In this document: positions 1 to 5,487 of the stretch, one piece after another
Layout of the letters: each line of letters opens with the position of its first letter
Position numbering within the stretch: the stretch's first letter is position 1
From: a virus
Reading direction: 5' to 3' (one strand)
Virus record (IMG/VR): IMGVR_UViG_3300006052_000030
Coordinates: 1-23,308 of that record
Length of the DNA: 23,308 nt
The notes under the pieces: model-generated
Seen by the model: only the letters and a program-made list of their open reading frames with translations
What the model was told of the DNA's origin: nothing
The model's database searches: none
Made by a program: the position numbers and the translations under genes

Positions 1-2
1 GG

Positions 3-155
3 CTGCGGGACTGGGACGATGACTACGAGCGCCGCGTGATTTATCTGTGGAACGAAGCCTACCGGCTCCAGAAGGTCACGGACGAACTGTGCAAACGTCT
101 CGGATGTAAGCCTGTAGCGCCCGCACCTGAGAGTCCGCGTCCCGGCCTACGGTGA
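3..155 (+). CDS. C-terminal fragment of a plus-strand hypothetical protein (partial)
   Basis: An open frame enters from the left edge and runs 50 codons to a TGA at 153-155. It contains the stretches RDWDDDYERRVIYLWNEAY and KVTDELCKRLGC, which are charged, aromatic and unlike the Arg/Pro/Ala-rich shadow frames typical of this GC-rich sequence. Third codon positions are mostly G or C, as in the real genes. It would converge on the minus-strand lysis operon and overlap the end of the inner-membrane spanin gene by 80 bases, which is more than usual and lowers confidence. No family is recognised and the start lies outside the window. If real, it marks the boundary between the late minus-strand operon and a plus-strand block. 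Confidence 0.4.
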   Translation: MRDWDDDYERRVIYLWNEAYRLQKVTDELCKRLGCKPVAPAPESPRPGLR

Positions 156-528
156 CGGTGGGCCGACTGTCCCAGTCTTCGGCAGGCTGTCCCTGATCCG
201 CTTCTCGTAGTCTGGTGCCTGCATCAGCGACGGATCCGGCGCGGGCGGCTGGTAGCACTTCACCGGGATGGGATGGCTGGGCAGCAGGGCACATCCGGTA
301 GTGAGGAGCAACGACAGGAGCGGCAATCTCTTCAGCATGGGTTTTCGCCTCTTCCTTGACGACCTCGGAAGCCTTGCCTTCCGCAGCCGCAATCTTCACT
401 TCCTGCTTGGTCCCTGCCTGCACGTCTGAACTCACGCAATTCTGCGCGCCCTGGTGACGTTCGTAGGCAATGCCGAGTCCCACGGCAAGGATCACCAGCA
501 CCGCCCACACCAGCCGCTCCTGGATCAT
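76..528 (-). CDS. Rz: Rz-like inner-membrane spanin
   Basis: A 150-residue protein that starts at an ATG overlapping the upstream holin candidate's stop (ATGA). Residues about 7-22 (VWAVLVILAVGLGIAY) form one N-terminal membrane segment with a short cytoplasmic head, followed by a Lys/Glu/Ala-rich helical periplasmic region (about 40-70). This is the usual i-spanin layout. The segment AAPVVAPHYRMC resembles a pattern I recall from other phage Rz proteins. A second lipoprotein gene sits wholly inside this gene in another frame, exactly as in embedded Rz/Rz1 pairs, which is the strongest support. With its partner it would fuse inner and outer membranes in the last step of lysis. The C-terminal part downstream of the nested gene is less characteristic. 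No significant similarity was computed; the call rests on topology and context. Confidence 0.7.
   Translation of the reverse strand: MIQERLVWAVLVILAVGLGIAYERHQGAQNCVSSDVQAGTKQEVKIAAAEGKASEVVKEEAKTHAEEIAAPVVAPHYRMCPAAQPSHPGEVLPAARAGSVADAGTRLREADQGQPAEDWDSRPTVTVGRDADSQVRALQAYIRDVCTVRP
147..338 (-). CDS. Rz1: Rz1-like outer-membrane spanin lipoprotein, nested within Rz
   Basis: A 63-residue protein encoded entirely inside the Rz-like gene in a different frame. It begins MLKRLPLLSLLLTTGC: a basic n-region, a hydrophobic stretch and a Cys at residue 16 preceded by LTTG, a plausible lipobox for signal peptidase II. The mature part is Pro-rich, with PSHPIPVKCYQPPAPDPS, as is typical of o-spanins. 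GAGG-like Shine-Dalgarno sequence (GAGGCG) lies about 9 bases upstream of the ATG; a longer in-frame extension to 392 lacks these features and spoils the signal peptide, so this start is chosen. It would be lipid-anchored in the outer membrane and pair with Rz across the periplasm. Its presence implies a host with an outer membrane. Confidence 0.75.
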   Translation of the reverse strand: MLKRLPLLSLLLTTGCALLPSHPIPVKCYQPPAPDPSLMQAPDYEKRIRDSLPKTGTVGPPSP

Positions 529-758
529 TGTGGCTCCGCCATCTTGCGCCTGACGCGCAGGTAGATCACGCCCAGGAAGCCAGCCGCCAGCAGCAGATGG
601 TGTACCTGTTCCTGATGGCTCTTCGGGATGTAGTAGGCAACGTACGCCCACGCATCCGGCAGGACATCAGGGAGACCGGCGAGCGCGGCCATGAACATGG
701 CGAACCATGTCGTCCATTTGCTGCGCGCCTCGACGCAGAACCGGCAGACCCACGTCAC
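525..758 (-). CDS. Small two-segment membrane protein, holin candidate
   Basis: A 77-residue protein starting at GTG just after the endolysin stop, with AAGGGAG about 6 bases upstream. Two hydrophobic stretches are visible, about residues 14-32 (WTTWFAMFMAALAGLPDVL) and about 54-67 (HLLLAAGFLGVIYL), followed by a basic tail (RVRRK). Size, topology and the position between endolysin and spanins fit a class II-type holin that would permeabilise the cytoplasmic membrane at lysis. No specific holin family motif is recognised. Another membrane protein pair upstream of the endolysin could supply the holin instead, with this one acting as antiholin or pinholin. Confidence 0.6.
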   Translation of the reverse strand: MTWVCRFCVEARSKWTTWFAMFMAALAGLPDVLPDAWAYVAYYIPKSHQEQVHHLLLAAGFLGVIYLRVRRKMAEPQ

Positions 759-759
759 A

Positions 760-1161
760 TCACTCTCCCTTGTCGATCAGATCAGGCCAGCCGGGAACCT
801 GGAAGTGCGCGGCCTCGCGGAACATCGAGTCCGGTGCGCCGAGCCACTGGAGTCCGCGAGCCTGACCGAGCGCGCCGATCTCCAGCCACAGCGGGTCCGT
901 TCCAGACCAATCCGGCTTGCCGTTGACGATGGGCACGATGTCCATGCCAAGACCGTACTGATGCGCCGACTGACCGGGCTTCGCGTTGGTGACGATGGCT
1001 CCGGGAACCGTGCGGCCCTGCGCGTAGAGCGCGGCTTGTTCTGCCTCGCTTCGCAGGGTACAGGTCACCAGAATGTCGTAGCCAGCCGCCGCACAGTCAT
1101 CCAGGAACGGGTCTGCGAGGCGTCGCATCTCAGGGCGAAGGTCGGTCAGCAGGCGGCTCAA
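760..1161 (-). CDS. Endolysin, M15/VanY-type L-Ala-D-Glu (or D-Ala-D-Ala) peptidase
   Basis: A 133-residue zinc peptidase that cleaves peptidoglycan stem peptides. The zinc-site signature is complete: SAHQYGLGMD (residues about 65-74, giving His67 and Asp74) and the downstream EAAHFQVPGW, giving the catalytic Glu116 and third ligand His119. The upstream TLRSEAEQAALYAQGR block is typical of the family, as is the length (about 130 residues, no cell-wall-binding domain). The start is taken at a TTG that overlaps the previous gene's stop (TTGA); an upstream extension in the same frame runs antiphase to two better-supported genes and is Arg/Ser-rich, so it is rejected. An internal ATG (Met12) would trim the N terminus. 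There is no signal peptide, so a holin is needed for access to the wall. Confidence 0.9.
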   Translation of the reverse strand: MSRLLTDLRPEMRRLADPFLDDCAAAGYDILVTCTLRSEAEQAALYAQGRTVPGAIVTNAKPGQSAHQYGLGMDIVPIVNGKPDWSGTDPLWLEIGALGQARGLQWLGAPDSMFREAAHFQVPGWPDLIDKGE

Positions 1162-1400
1162 GGGTGCTTGCCGCCCATGAAGTCGATCAGCCAATGGACA
1201 GCCGATCCGACGCCGACGCCCAGACCACCGATGACCCAGATCGCTCCGCGACCCTTGGCAATCGTTTCGTTGAGGGACGAAACTGAATCCTCCAGGGACT
1301 TCACGGTATCGATGAGGTGATCGACGCTGACCGACAGCCTGCCGTTGGCAACTCGGAGATCGGCCACATGAGTCTCCAAATCGTGGACTCTTTCTTCCAT
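1158..1400 (-). CDS. Coiled-coil protein with C-terminal membrane segment (lysis-cassette accessory)
   Basis: About 80 residues. Residues 1-50 (EERVHDLETHVADLRVANGR and following) show heptad spacing of Leu/Val, and then comes a single hydrophobic segment, GAIWVIGGLGVGVGSAVHWL, and a short GGKHP tail. This layout is like the XhlA/haemolysin-type lysis accessory proteins, although I cannot assign the family firmly. The ATG at 1400 overlaps the previous stop (TGATG); a GTG one codon upstream (1403) is also possible. It lies directly before the endolysin with a TTGA overlap, so co-translation with it is likely. Possible roles are holin partner or antiholin. Confidence 0.75.
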   Translation of the reverse strand: MEERVHDLETHVADLRVANGRLSVSVDHLIDTVKSLEDSVSSLNETIAKGRGAIWVIGGLGVGVGSAVHWLIDFMGGKHP

Positions 1401-1546
1401 CACACCTTACTCGCCACCTTTGCGCGAGCAGATGCGATTTTGGCCGCAACGAACGCGAAAGCCTTCGGAACCGTTACGACAACCACTGCACCGATGACGG
1501 CACCGACGAGCAGGGCGGGAAGGTTTTCGAGGAAGAACTTCAGCAT
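1400..1546 (-). CDS. 48-residue single-span membrane protein (lysis cassette, possible holin)
   Basis: A short gene with a near-ideal ribosome site: the tailspike stop is immediately followed by TAAGGAGAGACC and then ATG. The protein starts MLKFFLENLPALLVGAV and carries one long hydrophobic segment (about residues 9-27, ending VVVVTVP), followed by a helical basic tail ending in KVASKV. It overlaps the next gene by one base of its TGA. The size and position between tailspike and endolysin suggest a lysis-membrane protein, but no family is recognised. The tail contains several Lys and Arg and no Asp or Glu, so the C terminus is expected in the cytoplasm. Confidence 0.75.
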   Translation of the reverse strand: MLKFFLENLPALLVGAVIGAVVVVTVPKAFAFVAAKIASARAKVASKV

Positions 1547-1555
1547 GGTCTCTCC

Positions 1556-4138
1556 TTACAGTTTGAATGGCTGCGGAACTGAGGCGCGGTAGTAAACCGC
1601 GAGTCCGCTCGCTCCCGGATCCGAATCGCACTGGATCGCAAAGCTGTTGGCGGCAAAGGCCCCGGCACTCACCATCCTCGGAGTGTTCGTCGGAGTCTTG
1701 GTTCCCGGAGTCAGGTAGACCATCGTCGCGTCCATCGTGTAGGACGATGAAATCAGGTTCGGCGTGATGGTCTGCGACGTTGCGCCGCTCGCAATCGTCG
1801 TCGCCCCGGTCTTGACGACATCGTATCCGCCCTGGATCAGAGGACAGGTGCATGGGTATTCGACCACGTTGCCGATGATCGTGTACGGGTAGACACCACC
1901 ACCGGTCGGCAGTGTGTTCAGGCAGTAGCGGGTATTGTCGCTGTTCAGGAATCTGTTGTTGACGATCTGATGCGAGACGGCGGTAAGGTGGATCGCGCCC
2001 CAGCCGGTAGCGGAGCGGTCCCAGTTCTCGATCCGGTTGCCCTCGATGATGTTGTCGCGGTCGGACGAATAGATGCCTGCGCCATTGCATCCGATGATCT
2101 GGTTGTTCGCGCAAATGTTGCGCCCGCTGTAGACGCCGACTCCGCTGTTGAACGCGATACCATGTCCGCCGCAATTCTCCAGCCGGTTCCCGGTGATGAC
2201 GAACTCGCGTTGCAGCGGCCAATACGCGGATGCTCCGTCGATTGCCAGACCGGTGGTATTGGTGAACGTGCCCTGCATCCATGCGGTCGTGATCGTTCCG
2301 GCAGACAATGCGCCAGCCCAGTTGCAGGTCGTGTTCGTAGTGACCGTGACGGAGCGCGTCTCGCCATCCGAGAAGGTGGTGTTATAGGTTCCGTTCGGAA
2401 CGCCCACCGACAGCGTGCCGGTGGTGAGTCCGGCGACGTTGCCGGTGAAGGTGACCGTCGACATGGGGTCGCAGTTGCGAAGATTGTTGCCGGTCCAAGT
2501 TGCGCGGAAGCATTCCGTGCCGCGCAACGGAGACTGGTATCCCTGAGAGTCGTTGCCGGTGAACGTCGCGCCCATGCACCGCTGCATCTTGATGCCGCGC
2601 TGCGAGGGCGGGGTCGGAAAGACTGCGGCTCCCTGGAAGATTTCCCACGCTTTGGTGCCGTTGAGGATGTTGCCGTTCGCGACAGCGGCCTCGCAGTAGG
2701 TCATGTCGCAGCCGAAAAACGCCCCCATGATCGAGTTGTTCTCAAGGGTCGCGGAGCGAAAGCCCTGGATGTCGATGTTCGCTCCAGGAGAGCCGCCCAC
2801 GGTATTGCCGATGTTCTCCTCGAAAACGCAACTGCGGACCTTGCAGTCGATGCCGTAGAAAATTCCCAGGAGGTCTGGCTGGTTCGCTCCGTTCACGTTG
2901 AAGTTGAAGAACCGCATGTTCTCCATCAGGACGCTGCGATAGATGCAGGCGCGAATGCACATTCCGAGCGAGCCTGGGGTCGTGTACAGGGAGCCATCCC
3001 AGTCCACGTTCCTGAACCAGCAACGCTGCCAGAGCGTAGTGCTGTTGTTGTAGAGGTTGCAGGAGATCGTTCCCCAGTAGATCCAGGCGACCCCGCCATC
3101 CGAGATGCCGACGTTCGGCGTGGTGCCTGTCGGGCCTCCCGCGCCAGCCGAGGTGCCAGGTATGGCGCAGAAGTAGATGTTGCCGCCGTTGGTGACGAAG
3201 TCACCGTAAACGTAGGCAGTCGTGGCCTGCCAGTTGAAGTTGCCGGTCGAGTTCGTATTGCTGATGTAGTCGAACGGCAGCGGCCGGTCGAGCGTGAGGA
3301 TCAGCCCGGTGATCTGCTTGATCTGCGCCCAGAAGAACGGCAGGCCAATCGACCCCTGAATGCAGATCGTCTGCCCGACAGCGAGACTCGCAGTACTGGC
3401 TACCGTGACGAACAGGGTTCCCTTGAGCGCAAGCGTGACGTTGGTCGTCGCATCGGGAGCGCCGATGTTCCGGTAAAGCTGCCCTGCCACCGAGGGACGC
3501 ATGACGCAGCCCTGGCCGTCGAAGATGATGTCCTTCGGCAACGCGATATTGCCGCTGTACTTGTAGGTGCATTGCGGGCCTCCGCCATACACCAGGACAT
3601 TGGAGTTGAATGCGTTCTGGATCGCGGTCGTGGAGTCCGTGGCACCACTCGGATCGGCACCGTACCTTCTCAGGTCTCCATACGGGTAGCCGTAGTTCGT
3701 CGGCGTGACGCCAGCGGTGATCTCCGTGGCGCTCCGCATGAACGTCTGGTCGATTGCGTAGATGACCGATGTCGGAGCAAGCGAAGAGTCGGTGACGAGT
3801 CCCGTGAGGGATCCGACAGGAGCAATCAGGTTATCGACGCTCCAGATCGGGTTCGTCGGAGGGTCGCTGTCGGTCGATGGCGCGAGGACGATCTTGTACG
3901 CAGTCCCTGGCGGCATCCAGATGCCGATGCTCGCGCCTGCTGAATTCGCGGTCTCGCCGCGAGCGTTCAGGATGCAGGGATTCGGGACGGGAGTCGTGCC
4001 GGTGCTGTCGGTATAGACGCTCTGCTTGATCGTCGTGCCGGCCTGATAGAAGAACAGCTTGCCACCGACGAGCGCGGCTCCGGTGTTGCTGTCCTTGAAG
4101 GCCCAAACCGGCAGATAACCTGAGACGACTGTGGTCAT
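1556..4138 (-). CDS. Tailspike with right-handed beta-helix and inserted carbohydrate-binding-like modules
   Basis: An 860-residue receptor-binding protein. Residues 1-102 form a virion-attachment domain (LFFYQAGTT, PCILNARGE, DSDPPTNPIWSVD) shared with the tail fibre just upstream. At about 154-176, DLRRYGADPSGATDSTTAIQ is the start signature of pectate-lyase-type beta-helix tailspikes. Repeated Asn-rich rungs (such as ENNSIMG, TGNRLEN, EGNRIENW) continue to about residue 740. Two modules interrupt the helix: one at 303-356 (WQATTAYVYGDFV, GGPTGTT, ISDGGVAW) that resembles CBM5/12-like modules common in phage fibres, and one near 557-620 built around GTYNTTFSDGETRSVTV. The C terminus is beta-rich and ends PQPFKL. 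It probably binds or cleaves a surface polysaccharide, but catalytic residues cannot be assigned by eye. No clear Shine-Dalgarno precedes the ATG; translation may be coupled to the fibre gene, which ends one base upstream. Confidence 0.85.
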   Translation of the reverse strand: MTTVVSGYLPVWAFKDSNTGAALVGGKLFFYQAGTTIKQSVYTDSTGTTPVPNPCILNARGETANSAGASIGIWMPPGTAYKIVLAPSTDSDPPTNPIWSVDNLIAPVGSLTGLVTDSSLAPTSVIYAIDQTFMRSATEITAGVTPTNYGYPYGDLRRYGADPSGATDSTTAIQNAFNSNVLVYGGGPQCTYKYSGNIALPKDIIFDGQGCVMRPSVAGQLYRNIGAPDATTNVTLALKGTLFVTVASTASLAVGQTICIQGSIGLPFFWAQIKQITGLILTLDRPLPFDYISNTNSTGNFNWQATTAYVYGDFVTNGGNIYFCAIPGTSAGAGGPTGTTPNVGISDGGVAWIYWGTISCNLYNNSTTLWQRCWFRNVDWDGSLYTTPGSLGMCIRACIYRSVLMENMRFFNFNVNGANQPDLLGIFYGIDCKVRSCVFEENIGNTVGGSPGANIDIQGFRSATLENNSIMGAFFGCDMTYCEAAVANGNILNGTKAWEIFQGAAVFPTPPSQRGIKMQRCMGATFTGNDSQGYQSPLRGTECFRATWTGNNLRNCDPMSTVTFTGNVAGLTTGTLSVGVPNGTYNTTFSDGETRSVTVTTNTTCNWAGALSAGTITTAWMQGTFTNTTGLAIDGASAYWPLQREFVITGNRLENCGGHGIAFNSGVGVYSGRNICANNQIIGCNGAGIYSSDRDNIIEGNRIENWDRSATGWGAIHLTAVSHQIVNNRFLNSDNTRYCLNTLPTGGGVYPYTIIGNVVEYPCTCPLIQGGYDVVKTGATTIASGATSQTITPNLISSSYTMDATMVYLTPGTKTPTNTPRMVSAGAFAANSFAIQCDSDPGASGLAVYYRASVPQPFKL
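3071..3232 (-). other. CBM5/12-like module inserted in the tailspike
   Basis: Encodes tailspike residues about 303-356. Pattern: Trp followed by TTAYVYGD, then NIYFCAIPGTSAGAGGPTGT, then an acidic-Gly turn and AWIYWG. The aromatic positions and the GGPTGT motif match a module I recall in many phage tail proteins. It sits between beta-helix rungs rather than at a terminus. Confidence 0.5.
3833..4138 (-). repeat. Copy 2 of duplicated virion-attachment domain (tailspike N terminus)
   Basis: Tailspike residues 1-102. It shares with copy 1 the MTT start, LF-YQAGTT, the LN-RGE motif, an aliphatic IW-P segment, YK-VLA and DPPTNPIW-VD, with the same order and nearly the same spacing. Recognisable at the protein level; the nucleotide sequences have diverged except for short blocks. 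Confidence 0.8.
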
Positions 4139-4139
4139 T

Positions 4140-5363
4140 TTAGATCAACGGGTAGGTGAAGGACGCGCCGAAGCCAAAGCCCTTGACTCCGGTATTGGTG
4201 AACCCGGAACCGTTCGGCGGTGCCGTGCCGATTCCAAAGGTGATGTTCCCGGAGAGTCCGAATGATACCGACCCGAGTGCGGTATTGTTGTTGTCGATCA
4301 CCCATACCGGAACGCGGGCACCGCCGCCGGTCGATGGCTGGAGGTTCGCCGGAAGATTGGTGATCGTCATCGATGTCGAATTGCTGGTCCCGGTGCCGTT
4401 GATGCTGAAGGCCATCGTCACCAGATTGCCGATCTTCGTCCACAGGATGCTTCCTGTCGGAGCCACCGAGAATCCGGTCCATGACGGATTGAAGCTGCCG
4501 CTGCTGAACGAGGACTGACCGGCAGTCAGCAGGATCCACTTCAACGATTGCTGAACCACCGTTGCGATGGTGCCGTTGGTGAGCGCACCGGCTTGAAGCG
4601 GAGAGCCATCGGGATAGACGACAGACAGCGCGCCGATGCCGTTGACGTTGAGTGTCGATGCCCCGGTGTTCGTTACGTTCGGCACCCAGTAGATCACGAT
4701 GCCGTCGTTGTAGGAGCCGTACTGCGCGGAATAGGTCAGCGCATAGGTGTTCGCCGGGCCGGTCGAGACTCCGCCATACAGCGACGGGTAGACGTTGCCG
4801 GAAGAGACCAGCAACCACTGCCCACCCTTGTACATGATCACCGCAACCTGGTTCGCGAGGATGTTGTTCGACGCGAGCGCGGTGCCGTCCTGACGGACGA
4901 TGTTGGTGATGCCGTAGTTGTTGACGTTGATCGTGCTGGGTCCGGTATTGTTGTGCGCCGGGATCCAGTAGATGACGATGCCGTCAGTCAGGGCATTGAA
5001 GTTCGATACGAAGTTGATGACATACGCATTGGCGATGCCGGTGTCGACTCCGCCATAGAGTGTGATCAACTGCGAACTGACGATGCTGTCGACCGTCCAG
5101 ATCGGATTCGTCGGCGGGTCCGTGTCGGTCGCACTCGCAAGGACGTACTTGTACGAGACGTTCGGCGGGATCCAGAGATTGCACTCACCACGCGAGTTCA
5201 GGACCACCGGGTTGGTATTGACCGTGCCGACGCTGTCCTTGTAGCTCGAAAGCTTGGTGGTCGTTCCCGCCTGATAGGTGAACAACTGCATGCCGACGCC
5301 AGGGTTGCCATTCTGGTCCCAGGCGCGGAAGATTGGTGCAGGCGAGAGGACTTCAGTCGTCAT
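4140..5363 (-). CDS. Tail fibre / tail appendage protein with tandem repeat
   Basis: A 407-residue protein. Residues 1-92 are the attachment domain shared with the tailspike (WDQNGNPGVGMQLFTYQAG, NPVVLNSRGE, DTDPPTNPIWTVD). Residues 102-188 and 195-281 are two copies of an 87-residue unit beginning LYGGV-TG and containing DGIVIYW and STLNVN-type motifs. The C-terminal 110 residues are Gly/Ser/Thr/Asn-rich beta sequence ending in FTYPLI and would form the distal tip. It is the first gene after a 92-base gap and lies directly upstream of the tailspike (TAA then ATG, one base between). It probably mounts on the same tail site as the spike, giving the phage two receptor-binding proteins. No enzymatic motif is seen. 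The ribosome site is weak. Confidence 0.85.
   Translation of the reverse strand: MTTEVLSPAPIFRAWDQNGNPGVGMQLFTYQAGTTTKLSSYKDSVGTVNTNPVVLNSRGECNLWIPPNVSYKYVLASATDTDPPTNPIWTVDSIVSSQLITLYGGVDTGIANAYVINFVSNFNALTDGIVIYWIPAHNNTGPSTINVNNYGITNIVRQDGTALASNNILANQVAVIMYKGGQWLLVSSGNVYPSLYGGVSTGPANTYALTYSAQYGSYNDGIVIYWVPNVTNTGASTLNVNGIGALSVVYPDGSPLQAGALTNGTIATVVQQSLKWILLTAGQSSFSSGSFNPSWTGFSVAPTGSILWTKIGNLVTMAFSINGTGTSNSTSMTITNLPANLQPSTGGGARVPVWVIDNNNTALGSVSFGLSGNITFGIGTAPPNGSGFTNTGVKGFGFGASFTYPLI
4521..5060 (-). repeat. Tandem 87-residue repeat within the tail fibre
   Basis: Fibre residues 102-188 and 195-281. Aligned landmarks: LYGGVDTGIANAY with LYGGVSTGPANTY; DGIVIYWIP with DGIVIYWVP; GPSTINVN with GASTLNVN; QDGTALASN with PDGSPLQAG; QWLLVS with KWILLT. 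Such repeats usually extend the shaft or duplicate a binding unit. Confidence 0.8.
5088..5363 (-). repeat. Copy 1 of duplicated virion-attachment domain (tail fibre N terminus)
   Basis: Fibre residues 1-92, homologous by eye to tailspike residues 1-102 (see copy 2). The tailspike copy is about ten residues longer, mostly around the SAGAS segment. Confidence 0.8.
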
Positions 5364-5487
5364 GTGGCTGTTTCTGTCGGTTGTGCTGCTGCTGGCGGTT
5401 TACCATAAGGGATTCAGGACGGTCCTGTACTTCCTCGCTGGAGCGTTCGTCCTGTTCATGGCTGTCGCACTGGCATTCTTGCGTTGA
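5362..5487 (+). CDS. Possible 41-residue two-span membrane protein on the opposite strand
   Basis: Starting at an ATG, this frame encodes WLFLSVVLLLAVY, a short basic turn (HKGFR) and TVLYFLAGAFVLFMAVALAF. That is two membrane segments with a positive loop, an organised pattern rather than random hydrophobicity. It fills the only notable gap (5364-5455) between the ejection and fibre genes on the minus strand, and its end overlaps the 3' end of the ejection gene by 32 bases. A GAGAGGA sequence lies about 11 bases upstream of the ATG, a little far. Against it: it would be an isolated plus-strand gene inside a minus-strand operon, with no promoter seen. Confidence 0.3.
   Translation: MWLFLSVVLLLAVYHKGFRTVLYFLAGAFVLFMAVALAFLR

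Noticed and set aside
1970-3943. 657-codon plus-strand open frame opposite the tailspike
   Set aside because: Arg/Asp/Val-rich antisense shadow of a GC-rich gene; the minus frame has a clear family match and domain order.
4140-5363. Diversity-generating retroelement target, considered because of repeats in the fibre
   Set aside because: No reverse transcriptase gene, template repeat or C-type-lectin-like C terminus is visible in the window.
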